In this document: one piece after another, positions 46,761-58,639 of the stretch
Layout: each line of letters starts with the position of its first letter
Position numbering within the stretch: position 1 is the first letter of the stretch
Assembly: GCA_002749535.1 (NCBI GenBank)
Contig: MZZL01000076.1
Location: 253,532 to 317,531 of the forward strand
Direction of reading: 5' to 3'
From: Apophysomyces variabilis
Taxonomy: Eukaryota; Mucoromycota; Mucoromycetes; Mucorales; Mucoraceae
DNA: 64,000 nucleotides
Made by a program: the position numbers and the translations under genes
Notes under the pieces: model-generated
What the model saw: only the letters and a program-made list of their open reading frames with translations
What the model was told of the DNA's origin: nothing
Databases searched by the model: none

Positions 46761-47739
46761 CTCTGTTCGTGGCTAATGATTGAACAGGAATAAGCACATA
46801 GTTCAACACGTAGAAATAACTTCTATGATATTTGAAAACCGTACATATAAATACGGGATATTAAAGACTTTGATGCTACCAACGACGAAAATCACATGTA
46901 ACCATATGGAAGAATCCGCTGGAGATATTGAGTAGTTGGAAGATACTTTCACTTATCACACCATATGAAGAGGGATCGAATGGCTGAACTTTACTATAGG
47001 AGGCAATACAAGAGTCCATGTGTACAAATGCTTCTGACGCACCATATGTATTCCAAGATTATGAATGTCTTTTAAAGCCAACGCTGGCTTTCGTCAGATA
47101 AATTCCTGTATGTATGTGATATATAGCTGACACTGTAAAGGTTTATTGTGGTCCCACCAATCTTCGTAAATGGTTAGCGCGGATGCGATTCTGAATTGTA
47201 TTCTCTACATATTGTACTGATATATAAAGAACTGACTGGTCAAAAATTATTAGATTTATCACGAAGCTTAAAAATGAATTTATCCCCCAGAATTTCTGCG
47301 TTTTCCAAGGCAAACCATCGTACGAGATATTGCTTGGTATCTGCCAGTTTTTTTTTTGCTTGCCATTGCCATGAGATTCTAACCGCGATTTGATATCTCC
47401 ACAATCAAGATCCCATCCTTCTATTCACAATCTTATTCCAACCTCAGAAATAGAAAGTGAAAATTCAACGCACATCCCCTTCTAGCAATTTCTAAAGTTA
47501 ATCGTTAATGAAATACACAGAGGTTCCTTCTTTTGATGTTTTATTGGATGGGTGCAAAAAATTTTGTGCGAGGGAGATTTGGGGGAAAAAAGATAAGGCA
47601 ACTAAAAAAAGTTGAAGTGACGTCTAGTGTAATTGTAGATGGGTTGAATATGTGTGAGATATGTGCGAGGATTAAAAAAACATTCAGTGCAATTTGTCTA
47701 GATGTTTCATTTTTTTTAGAGTCTTGAGCCCGAGCGTAT
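46761..47739. other. Intergenic, nothing recognised
   Basis: AT-rich DNA downstream of thioredoxin reductase; the last 200 bases are G/A- and T-rich 3' untranslated sequence. No RNA gene or coding frame. Confidence 0.45.
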
Positions 47740-49016
47740 TCAGTTCTTCAAGGGCTGGTCGGCAGCAGTTCGACCTTCTTCCTCGAGGCCAGCCTCAAGT
47801 TCGCTCAAGTAACGTTCAGCGTCCAGGGCAGCCATACAACCGGAACCGGCGCTGGTCACTGCCTGACGATAACGCTTATCCTGAACATCACCTGCAGCAA
47901 ACAGACCTTCCACATTCGTAAGCGAGGACCCAGGAATGGTCTTGATATAACCTTCGGTATCCAAATCCACGACACCCTTTACAAGAGAAGTTGCAGGTTC
48001 ATGACCAATAGCATAGAACAAACCACTTGCTTCAATCTTGCCAGCAGTCTTCTCGACAACATCCTGCGTAGCGACCGCGGTCAACAAACCGTTTTCACCC
48101 AATGCCTCGGTTGCCACAGTGTTGAAGTGAACAGTGACCTTAGGGTGCTTCAACAGACGAGAGGCCATGACCTTGGAAGCTCTCAGAACATTACGACGAA
48201 CAAGCACGTGAACATGCGAGGCATCTAAATAGGAACAATTTTAGCAATTAAGTTCCCGAAACCCAGCTGTAAAAACCCAAAAAGAATAAGCTTACATTTG
48301 GTAAGGAAAATAGCTTCCTCGGCAGCGGAATCACCTCCGCCGATCACCACCAGGGGCTTGTTGCGGAACATAGGAATAGCACCGTCACAGACAGCACAGG
48401 CAGAAATACCGTTTTGCCAGTATTTATCCTCACCAGGTAGGTTCATACGCTTAGCAGAAGCACCAGTGGCAATGATGACAGCGTCAGAGGTATCGGTGGG
48501 CTCTTCGTTGTTTTCAGAACCCTCACGCCACAACTTAAAGGGACGGCTGGCAGTATCAAGTTTGGTAATAGTTTCGGTGTGGATCTCAGTTCCAAAACGA
48601 ACACTCTGGGCACGCATCTTGTCCATCAGATCACCTCCCATAATACCCTCGGGAAAACCAGGATAGTTTTCGACGTCGGTAGTAGTGGTCAGTTGGCCAC
48701 CAGGAGCAAAACCGTTGGCCATCATACCCTCAAACATAACAGGGTTCAAGTTGGCACGAGCAAGATAAACAGCGGCAGTGTGGCCTAACCAATAAATAGG
48801 AATTTAACTTACTGATAACGAGGAAACGAAGAGTAAAGGGGAGAGAGAGAGAGAAAGAGAGAGAGCGAGAGGCAACTTACCAGCAGGACCTGAGCCGATG
48901 ACAGCAACTTTATGATGTTGAGGAGCCATTAGAAAAGATGAAGTAGTAAAGAGTCGATGAGATGAGAACGCTGAGGAAAGGCGTGTCAATGAGCGAGGAA
49001 ACAAAAAAGAAGCCAT
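47740..49016 (-). CDS. TRR1: Thioredoxin reductase (NADPH)
   Basis: Three exons (49016-48881, 48784-48296, 48224-47740; introns 96 and 71 nt) give 369 residues. FAD-binding [12 protein letters not shown] lies near residue 40, the redox-active CAVC at about 175-178, the NADPH site [13 protein letters not shown] follows it, and the second FAD motif [20 protein letters not shown] is near the C-terminus, all in the order of low-molecular-weight thioredoxin reductases. It transfers electrons from NADPH to thioredoxin. Residues 1-29 (Arg/Ser-rich, no acids: [20 protein letters not shown]...) look like a mitochondrial presequence, and a second in-frame Met at 30 ([10 protein letters not shown]) would give the usual cytosolic form. 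Intron 1 holds a long GA tract. Confidence 0.95.
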
Positions 49017-49796
49017 AAACAGAATTTTCTAGTTTGACCTTTTATATGTCGGAAGGACTGCTCTTAGTCAGCGTTTCAAACCAATCGCATATTAACGTCA
49101 TGACTAAGCAACAGCCAATCAAACTATCTCCGATAATGATGAAAAACGGCCATTTGAAATTGCTGCATGGTACAGATTGACGTTAAGTACCCTACACCTG
49201 ACCGGTCCTTTTACTCTCTTTCTTTGGGGCTTCGTTGACCGATTTGGTTCGATGACCAACCCTAGAAGAGTGATACCAAGTGAAAAGCTGTATGTGGAAA
49301 AAGGCTACATCATGGTGAACGCAGAAAAAGAATAGTCATGCAACAAAGAGCATGCCTTAGCGATACTGAAGAGATAGTAATTCTAAACTTAACATAGACT
49401 TTCCTTCATTCCAAAAGTACTGTCAAGGACAGCAAAAATAATGGATTTGCCTGTTTAAGGCCTACTGATTGAATTAGGGTAGCTGCTCTTTGTTTACCGT
49501 TCTTGAAATTGAATCTTTCGTCTAGGAAAAGTGGGGTAGGCGCTCCTTTCTAGAGTCGCTCTATGCAAGGAAAGCAACAAGTCAAACCCGTGATACGCCA
49601 TTGTTACACTCAAATTTACGGGCGAGGGCTCGAAAATGAAGAAGTTTTCTTCTAGTAACGATTTTATTTTTGCCAGCTACGTCAATTGCTTGCTCTTGAT
49701 TCAGCCATTTTTTTAGGTATCACTTCTTTTATAGTTCCTCCTTCATAGTGTCTAACCAGCAGGTACATGATCCTAGATCGCTTGTCAAATAAAATG
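49017..49796. other. Intergenic, nothing recognised
   Basis: Promoter side of thioredoxin reductase; no coding frame or RNA gene seen. Confidence 0.5.
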
Positions 49797-50346
49797 TGAT
49801 GGATGGCACCATCGCCGACGTCAACATGGCGCCGCTTAAAATTAAATATTCCTTATGTGACAAACTTTTATATTTACAAACGAAGCTAGGCGTAGGTACA
49901 ACCGGTATTACTTCTCAACGCGTATGTGAAATGATGGTATTTGTTTTACTCAATTCATCATATCCTTTTCTTTTCTATATTCCAACAGGAGCATCATATT
50001 TAGCAGCCGCGCTTCTTTACAGAGTTTCTCATGTGAGGCTGCTCAGCAACAACAGGTACTGCAGATTCAAGAAAACACTGATCCAAGAAGTCCATCCATA
50101 GCTTCTAGGACTGGGCATTTCCCAAGTTTGTGTCGCTATGGCCTGTGTCATTTGTGCCATAACAAAGCTAACTGCAAGTGGACAAAAACAATTTTGCCTT
50201 TTGTGCGTATACCGTTTGTCCGCCGATACGCTTATCTCCCATACTTATCTCTCAAAAGGTCGCGCCCGCTGAAGGTACTTTGCCTTACTGTTATCCAAAC
50301 AATGACCAAAGGAAAAAAAAGGGGGGAAGAGGCCAAGAAAGCGTAG
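49797..50346 (+). CDS. Possible small Cys-rich gene, structure uncertain
   Basis: An ATG at 49797 opens a frame (MDGTIADVNMAPLKIKYSLC...) that reaches a GTATGT donor near 49921. After a TTCCAACAG acceptor near 49989, a second open frame runs about 110 codons and contains QQQQVLQIQENTDP and a cysteine cluster (SLCRYGLCHLCHNKANCKW) resembling a small zinc-binding module. The two pieces do not join cleanly in frame with these sites, so the model is incomplete. Protein-like composition is the main support. Family not recognised. Confidence 0.3.
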
Positions 50347-52092
50347 CAAGATTCTATCCACCGATCCAACTGCTGCTGGGCTTCTGGATACTGACATTTC
50401 CAAATAAGCTCTCCAGTGCGTGCTGCAGAATATGTTGTATAGAATATCCTCTTCGTATCCGATTTCCTTCATCCAAAAAGAGGTTAGTCTTTTTGCTAGC
50501 CTGCTCTTAAAATACGGAAACATCCCTATTGAATTCTACGTTTCCATTGATCCATTATCCGAAACTGAGCAAACCGATGCCAAAATTAGCCAGACCGCAA
50601 GAAACAAACAAAAAAAAGAACGGTGAAAAAAACAACTGCGATTCACATGTTCTTTTTGGCTACACAATACGTTACTGTCACTCTGTATTTTTGTGAACAG
50701 GGTGAGGATGATGGACGGGTTTTTGTACGACATTAACCATTGTGAATGCAAGACATTCCATTCTCTCTTTTTTTCAATGTGTCACGAAATGGGTGAGATG
50801 AGACTTTTTTTTTGTCCAGCCATCAGGGCTGGAGCGAGGCTGGATGTCGGTCCCCCCGTATGTCAATAGCCTTTTTTTTAAAAACGGCGATTTTTTCACT
50901 TTGACAAGCCGAATGTACGATCGATCCCATCTTCGAATGCCATCTTTCTACTGTGGACATAGCAGTCGTTTTCCCCCTCCCGTTCTTATTTATTTGCAGA
51001 GGAGGGAGAAAAAATGTGTTTAATTGAAGGGTGAACCGTTAAAATGAGATTGACCGTTTCCCCATGGATACGATTTCTTGAAAGCCATATATAAATCATA
51101 CTGACCGTGAATCCGGAGGATAGGAATCCTTCTATACGGTTACCACGACAATTGTAAAGCATGGCTTCAAATAAGCTCTAAGTGGATCAAACATAGTCAT
51201 CCTTCTGTAAGGTTGACCCTGTAGCCAACTATTTCAGAAGCCAGGGATGATTCCCAAGAACTATTACCATGCGCCAGCAGCCTCGTTTCCCGTTTACTAT
51301 CCTGGACAGTGTCATGAAACTTTCTCTTTAACCAAGAAAAAAGAAGATCTTTCTAATGAAAGGGTTAAATCAGCACATTAAGTGTGCCCCTGTTGTGTAT
51401 TCATTTTTATGTAATAAAGATCAATAAAGATGTCCTAGGCCCATCTCGGGGAACATCATCGGATCACTCAGATGGTAATATAGATTCCAGCCACAAGCCA
51501 ATCGTTTCATTCTAGAGCGGAGATTGCGACTCACATGGGAAAGAAGTGACTTCAATGACCATATTCTAGTGACATGGCCGAAACCCGCATCGCATGGATC
51601 AAATAAAAAAAAATAGCCGTTCGTTAGGCAATGTTGTACGGACAGAAAGAAAGTTAATACATTGTGTTCTGATCAAGAAAAAAAAATCAACCTCCCCTCC
51701 TCTTTGTCTCCACACAGATCCCTCTTTTTCTTTTACCATTCTCCTTGTGAAAAGGCGTCCATGGGCTCAGACAGCCAAGCAATGCATGAAGCCATTGATC
51801 TCGACACTGTTCCTTTCTTCCCTGAAATTCAACAAAGCAAGCAAGGAATCCAAAGTTCAAAAAAGATCTTGTGAAATTGCACAATGACCCCCCAGAAAGC
51901 CCAGCCAAGAAAAAAAGGCGCTAGTGGAGAGTTAAAATTTCGTGCACAAAAAATTAAATTGGGCCCCATTGATTGAAAAGCTTCAAAGTATTCCAAAAAA
52001 ATTTAATGCTGGTAGGTTGCGGCTCGTTGATGTTGTTGAATATATATATAGGTTGTTGTTGTGCTTTGTGTGAAAGAGAGCAAGAGAGACTA

Positions 52093-52128
<36 letters not shown>

Positions 52129-52215
52129 TGTGTATGTGTGTTGCGTGTGGGTGTGTGAGAGAAAGACAAATAGATAGCGAGTGATTATAAAAAAGAAAAT
52201 TAACTTTTTTGTTTT
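50347..52215. other. Intergenic, with a GA microsatellite
   Basis: No supported gene. An (AG)n tract lies at about 52097-52125 in the presumed 3' region of the Skt5 gene. A (TATA)-rich stretch lies at 52040-52052. Confidence 0.5.
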
Positions 52216-53766
52216 CTACATGATGGTGCAATCGTCTTGGGAACCGTTCTTCTTTTTCCCTGGTTTCGCATCACTTGGTTTTCCTTGCAGACGTTGGATA
52301 GCGCGCTTATCCCCATGTTCGGCTGCCTTTCGGTACCAATTCATGGCCTCCTCGGGGTTCTTGCTGGTACCGATACCCACCTCGGAAAAGTAACCGACAG
52401 CATACTCCGCTTTAGGTAACTCCTTTTCAGCCGCTCTCCTTGCCCACAAATAGGCCTCTTCGTCCGATTGCGGTAAAACATTAGGAGATCCTACCAAGTA
52501 CCATGCTGTCAGAGCGAAACAGGCTTCTCGATGGCCTTGCTGAGCAGCAATGGTGTAATAATGAATGGACAGTGCTGGATCCTGCTGGCAATTGAGCTTG
52601 CCGTATTCGTAACATTCTCCTAATCGGAAAGCCGAAGGCGCATAACCCAACTCGGCTGCCTGGGCGTACAATGTCACGGCATAATCGAGATCGACGAAAA
52701 CGACGTTATCAATACCACGTTCGTGCAGAATAGCCAACTCGTGTATCGCATGGGGATATTCAACTGTTGCTGCCTCGGCTGCTCTTTTTAACCATTTAAC
52801 ACCATCGCGTGCATTTTTCGAGATCCCTAATTCGCCATTGACCTCTGCAATACCTAATCGGTACATCGAGCCTGGATGATTTAGTGTCGCAGCTTTTCTA
52901 TAAATGGTATAGTGTCAGCGTGAAGGGGGTCCCTGTTGCCAGTTACAATTTTTTTGCTCCTGTACCTGTAAAACTGGACGGCCTTGGCACTATCCTTGCG
53001 ACTACCTAACCCATCCTCATAACATTTGGCAGCTCTGCATGTCAAAAGAACAGATAAGACACAAGATAGATAAGGATTGGGGAAAAGGGGAAGAAACAAA
53101 ACGATCAGCACTTTCTTTGTTCCACGTGTTTGAGGCTTGAAACCTAATGTCTTACCTATAGGCAGCATCGGCATGATGGTGTTTTGATGCCTGAACAAAC
53201 AGTGGAAAGGCCTTGTCAAATTCATTTTTTCCCTTCCGACTTAAAAGACCGGATGCATAGAGGTTTCCGAGGTAATACTGGGATTCAGCATGGCCACGTG
53301 CAGCAAGCTGCTTCAATAATTTTTCAGCCTCGGCCAGGTATTCCCAACGAGTAGTGTCGTCGTCTTTGATAGGCTTTGCAGCCTCGACCATGAAGATAGC
53401 AAAATCACATTGAATGTCCGGACTATTTGTCTTTTTTGCATTTTCTCTATACATATTGATGGTTTGTGTATAAGACAACAAGGACGCTTTGCTTCCGGGT
53501 TTCAAATGAGAGTGGTCCAAGAGTTGGTCATTTGTCGACATGCTCATAACGGATTGTGGGCGTGTCGCAGGTGGAGTTTGGGATGGGGAATTGGATCGCG
53601 GGTCGCTCTGACGCGAGATTGGTAACGACGGGGCTGAGTTGTTGGTAGGAAAATGGTTCATAATGTAAGGTGTTGGTGAGGTGTCCATATGTTTCGGAGG
53701 GACGGGAGCAACGTCTTGCTGGATTGGTCCCTGTGCCATTTGCGAATGCGGCTGCGATTGCATCAT
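52216..53766 (-). CDS. SKT5: Sel1-repeat protein, Skt5/Chs4-type chitin synthase activator
   Basis: Three exons (53766-53156, 53034-52966, 52897-52216) give 453 residues. The N-terminal 90 residues are Pro/Ser/Gln-rich. Then come about seven Sel1-like (TPR-related) repeats, for example AESQYYLGNLYASGLLS, AAKCYEDGLGSRKDSAKAVQ, GSMYRLGIAEVNGELG, HAIHELAILHERG, APSAFRLGECYEYGKL, and AEYAVGYFSEVGIGTSKNPE. The protein ends CTIM, a CaaX prenylation box, after a Lys-rich stretch. This matches Skt5/Chs4, which binds and activates chitin synthase III at the membrane and is farnesylated in yeast. It is shorter than the yeast protein mainly at the N-terminus. Paralogues such as Shc1 have the same layout. 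Confidence 0.87.
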
Positions 53767-56581
53767 GGCAAGCTATGACGGATGAGGAAGTGAAAAGATA
53801 GAGAGAAAGAGAAAGGAGAAAGAAGAGACGGAGAGAAAGGAAAGTGAAAAGGAAAAAATAGTTTTTTTCGCTCTATTCCTTTTTGCCAAAAAGATAAATT
53901 CGAATACAGCATTGATTTCAAGAATAGAATCAGGTACGTCATCACGAGATACAGCCTTGTTGGTCGCATTCTTTTTCCTCCCTCACGCACGCACACACAC
54001 ACTTATACACTCTGTTACTAGCTCTATATCGCTCTCTTCATTCTCTCGCTCAGCCCCCCAAACTTTACTTTCGTGGATGGCCCCCTCTCCCCCAAGCGGT
54101 TCCCCTTCCTTATCATTTCCCGCACGGTCAGGATTCCCACACGAAGGATCTGTGTAAATAAAGAAGGTTGGCTCAGTATCACGTCCAGGCACCAAAAAAT
54201 AAAAGGGGCGAGGGAGTGCGAAAAAAAATTAAAAATAAAGAGATTGAAATAGTCACAGTTGAAGTGCAATGTTGGATAAATGCCTTATTTCAATTCTTTT
54301 CTCTTTATTTGCACAAGTCATTGTGTTGTTGTTGTATGCGTTTATCTTTGTTGCGTTCATTGACACACAAAATTCTCGATTTCGGTGATCAAGATTGATT
54401 TAGGGTGAACTCAAAATAGTTGATACAATCTTACCTTTTAACATTGTTGCACAAGCAAACAAACCCCCATGTGTTACGAAAGGCTCCGATGCCGTAAATG
54501 GGATCAACGTGGCAATGGAAGGTTTAAAACCCCGATGGATGTCTATCTTTCCCTTGAACTTCAGACTTCAATGTCATTGATCCATTAATGACTCGATCAT
54601 TTCATATGAATGACGAATGATTTCATTGATATAAAGCAGAAAATAAAAATGAAAAAAACGAAAGTAAACACAGATAGTCATGCACCTTTTTTTTTTGATA
54701 AAAGGGTACACAGTACGGGTAAACAGAGTACCAAGGCTCTTATAAGACAACGAATTTTCCATGGCTTCTTGTGAATGCTTCCCGAGTTTATAGCCACAGC
54801 ATGATATATGCGTTTTTATGAATGAACATAACATACACACACGGGAGAAACAGTAGATAATCTCCCTTTTGACTATCGATCCGCTTTATTACGGCAATAA
54901 AACATTTAACCGCTGCTAGCCTAGGTTTAAAACTCACCAAACACTGTTCATGGGCGGCAACCGTGTTCTTTTCTGTTTTATCAGTTTTCTCTAGTTATAG
55001 TGTATTGTAATTTGTCTTACAAAGCCATAGAAGGAAGAAGAAGAAGAAGAAGAAGAAAAAAATGGTGAGATTTACGAAAGAAGAAAAAATCATGTTGCCT
55101 GCATTTCCCGTGTGCCTCGTGGCTCGTTATTTTATTGTTTGTAGTCATGCAAGAAAGAAAAATGTGGATAAAAAACCTACTTCAGAAGTTACTAATCAAA
55201 TCAGCCATTGGATAGGGTTATTAAAGTAAGCATGACAATAAGCCATGGAAAACGGTGTTACTTTGGAGAGAAAGAGAACTTTGATCTAATCTGTTACTTA
55301 GTATTTATGACTGTGTGATTATGCATCCTTGGTACTTACAAAGCGAGAGGTAGCTGACGTGCGCTTTCCTTTCCCAGAGTCAAGCAGAGTGCTACAAAGT
55401 GATATGGGTCATTAGTGATCAGTGATTGAGTGATATTTCGATTGGTGGGAGGATGAACTAAGCTATTTTCATTGGATAGGAAATACAGGACCGGTTAATT
55501 GATTTAGGTCAAGTGGTGAATCCGGGATAAGGAAATCCAGCAATTCTTTCCCCCTCTTTGGGGCGGGATAAGTTGAATGCAATAAAAATAGGTGATTATT
55601 GCCCCGCAAAGGAAATCGAAGCAGACGTGTTCATTGTGCCTTTTTTGAAGTGTGAGTTGAATAAGCAAAAGTGAATCGCCCATTCGCGGTCCTATTTTTT
55701 GGCGATCTTGCGGAAAATATGATATTCCGATCCAATCGCACGAACCGATCAAGCACTGATTCTCTTTTTGTGTTTCCTTTTGGGACTGTTGGATCTGGTG
55801 ATTTTTTAGGAATAGCCTTTCCATCTTCATTCCAACAATGGGTAGCTCTTAACAGTTTATGTGGGATCTTTGGGGAGTAAGACTTTTTTATTCGGGGGTA
55901 CAAGAAATAGCACCAGGTACCAACGATTAAAATGATCCCCATCGGAATGAATTGGTTTTTGCTATATTCTTTTTACCCTTTTCGAGCGGAGCAAAATCCT
56001 TTCTGCCTTGGCCTGGGATTTTAACCGGCTGGAAATAACTTTCTTCCGTTCTGGCCGTTCTTCCCCTTTGCTTATGATTGCTTGTTTACTTTTATCCGCT
56101 TTGCCATGGTTACAGAAAAAAACAAAGTATCATGACGATAAATCAGTTTGCCAATTTTCTCGGATCAGATAATGGATCGTCTAGCACAACCATTGTTTAG
56201 ATTTGACATCGTCTTTGTTGTTATTTTGCAGATGGAACGTGGCACTGGAATAAAAAGAAAAGAATGTTTCTATTGCGCCACCTCTTTTTTTTTTACGGAG
56301 TAACGAGTGCTTATTAAACCGATGACCGAGTTAAAAAGTTCCTCGACCAGTATTGTTCACCCGGAGAGTACAATATAAAACCTAAGTAACTCAAAATCGT
56401 ATAAAATGAACCAGATCGTCCAACCTTTTGACTCATTCTTCCCTCCTCTATTTCAAACCTTTTTCTTGTTTATCCTTTCTGGATTTCCTTTACTGCGTGA
56501 GTAAAATCATTCATCATTAAGACATCTCATATCCTTATCACTTTTGCATTCTTACTCATTGAAAATAAAAGAAACAGAACA
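53767..56581. other. Intergenic, divergent promoters
   Basis: 2.8 kb between two divergently transcribed genes. It contains a (GAA)n tract at 55031-55057 and GA/TC-rich leaders next to both starts. ORFs at 55504-55942 lack protein-like composition. No gene supported. Confidence 0.5.
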
Positions 56582-57800
56582 ATGGATCTTGTAACTCCTA
56601 TCACACCACCGTACGATTTTCAATCTCGATCTAAACGTCCTATCGCCCTTTACGATCAATCCACATTCGATCCAATTGACACACCGGTCCTATCCGATTC
56701 TGAAGTAACAGCTGCCCCAGACTTGCTTCAGGACAGTGAAGAAGACGATGAAGATTCATTATCATCGCCCTCTCGTGAATCATTCTATGCTAAGCAAACC
56801 TCTTTTGATCCGGCCGTCGGTGAAACGACAAAGCCTCGTATCGCGCGCCCGCATCGTAGAAAGTCTGTCCCACACCGATCACCCTCGGCCATCCATGACG
56901 CGTTTCAGGCCACGGCCCTTGATAAAAGTGTTGTTTTCCAGCTAGATTTGGCCTGTCCCGACTGCGGCAATTCTGCTGCTAACTGCGGCATGGTGTGCAA
57001 GGTGATCTGCGGCGAATCACTTCTTTCGGCTCTGCGTCGACGCGTAGCCCTCGCACGCACTTCCCAAGTCGTGCGACGTGGGATGGTCATGCGGCGAAAG
57101 CAACCGGCACCGACCCAGATCGAGATCCCTCGACCTACTAGGAAAAGACGCACCGCTGAAAAGACGGATCAGACCTGGCTGGCCCAGCCCGAAGAAGAAG
57201 ACGACGAAGAAGAGGAGGAAGAAGAGGAAGAGGAGGACGAACCCCAAACTAAGAAAGTCCGACGTACAGCCCACCATCATTCTGGTCGCCCAGCCCGTGT
57301 CAAGGGCCCATGTCAGGCATGCCAAGAAGCTTCGGATGGCTGTATGCGAAAGGCCTTTGATTGGCCCTTCCCTGCCAGCGCCATCTTCAAAGATAAAGGA
57401 AAACCTTTTGTTTATCTCTGTAACAAATGTGGCCTTCGGTATGTGTTCAACGTTTTCCCCCTTTTCTCCCCATCACCCTTTCTTCCCAGAGATCAGGCTG
57501 ACTAATTTCTTTTTTAGCTATAATAAGAGCGGTGGCTGTGTCTGTCGTCACTGCCGTTGGGTATTTTGTAAAGAAGAAAAACGGAAGGCGATGCAGCATA
57601 TTGAACAGATGCGGCGTTCTCGACCAGACGGTTACTTAGACCCAAATGAGGACATTGAGGGATTTGTTTGCTCCCCGAAATATTGGAGCTGCGGAAAGTC
57701 ATGGAAAGTAGGATGGGTACTAAACAACCTCGGTAACGACGAGGATGAAGAAGACGAAGACGAAGACCAATCCATGCGATCCCTTTCTCCCGTCCATTGA
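56582..57800 (+). CDS. Cys-rich zinc-finger protein with GATA-like finger
   Basis: Two exons (56582-57438, 57518-57800; 79-nt intron) give 379 residues. The start ATG follows an A-rich leader. Residues 1-110 are acidic and Ser-rich. A CPDCGNSAANCGMVC cluster lies near 125, followed by basic RKRR stretches and a long Glu run (about 205-220). Near residue 245 a CQACQ...C...YLCNKCGLRYNKSGGCVCRH block appears: the LCNxCGLxYNK half is typical of GATA fingers, but the loop between the two Cys pairs is about 32 residues instead of 17-20, and a further CVCRHC...FC cluster follows. The intron splits the finger after GLR. Probably a nuclear DNA-binding protein; the family and target are not known. Confidence 0.7.
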
Positions 57801-58600
57801 AAGCTTCACTCTAGAACACCAGGAAACAGAGCACTCTTATGATTTCTATCTCTTTTTCTTATATTCTCTCTCTCCCTCTCTCTCTATATCTCTTTTTTTT
57901 TTTCATTTTTCATTTCTTTTTCTTTTTCTCCATTTCTATCTCGATCATGTTCATATATGCTGCGTGTAATTTGTCTCTTTTTGTTGTTTTCTTTTTCTTT
58001 TGTTCCTTATGCCTCACTCCTTTCCTTCTGCTTTGTTTATATGATGATTTGGACCTTTTTACTTTTTTATAGTACTCTCCACTCTCTCGTCTGGTCTTGT
58101 CTTTGGCTTTTTTTTTGTACATAAAACTTAAAGTAAACAAAACTTCCCATCTTTTTTGATCTATTGAGAGACATTCGTTCTAGAGTAACCTACCATGAAT
58201 TGGTCTATTGCCAAAGAAAGGAACGACAAGGGGCGCGGCGAGTTTTGTGGTACCGACATGATCATAAAACAGCTTTTTGCTATTTAATCGAAACGCAGGA
58301 AATATGGATTATACACATATGGATGCTTGTTATTGAGTACGGTGGTTTACGCAAACCATTGTATAGAATTAGACGCCGAGATGGCGGGTCAGTTTGACGT
58401 ATCAGACTCAGTATGGATGCCCCTGTCATCGGGTAAACTTTGGCTGTGGCAAAACCTAGGTGGCTGAAACACCGTTCGATCGATGTGCCAAGCAATAAAC
58501 TACTCTTTTGTTTACCCAAGCTCAAACTCTCACTGTCATATAACTTTTACGCAGGATACGAAGAACAAAACGCCTTTAAATTACTTTGATATCTAATCTT
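57801..58600. other. Intergenic, nothing supported
   Basis: Strongly T-rich, TCTC-rich 3' region to about 58160, then sequence without a convincing coding frame. Confidence 0.45.
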
Positions 58601-58639
58601 TGAGGAACATTTCCAGAGTGAGAGATAATTACTTTCTTT

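Noticed and set aside
46359..46809. Three overlapping minus-strand ORFs of 88-132 codons
   Set aside because: They overlap each other in different frames and oppose decayed plus-strand coding pieces; no recognisable motif.
47165..47190. tRNA-like TGGTTAGCGC box
   Set aside because: No B box or cloverleaf downstream within 100 bases.
49230..49275. Possible tRNA T-loop (GGTTCGATGACC)
   Set aside because: Only a local stem-loop; no matching acceptor, D or anticodon arms around it.
52080..52135. Open frames through the (AG)n tract
   Set aside because: Simple-sequence repeat gives long frames on both strands without coding meaning.
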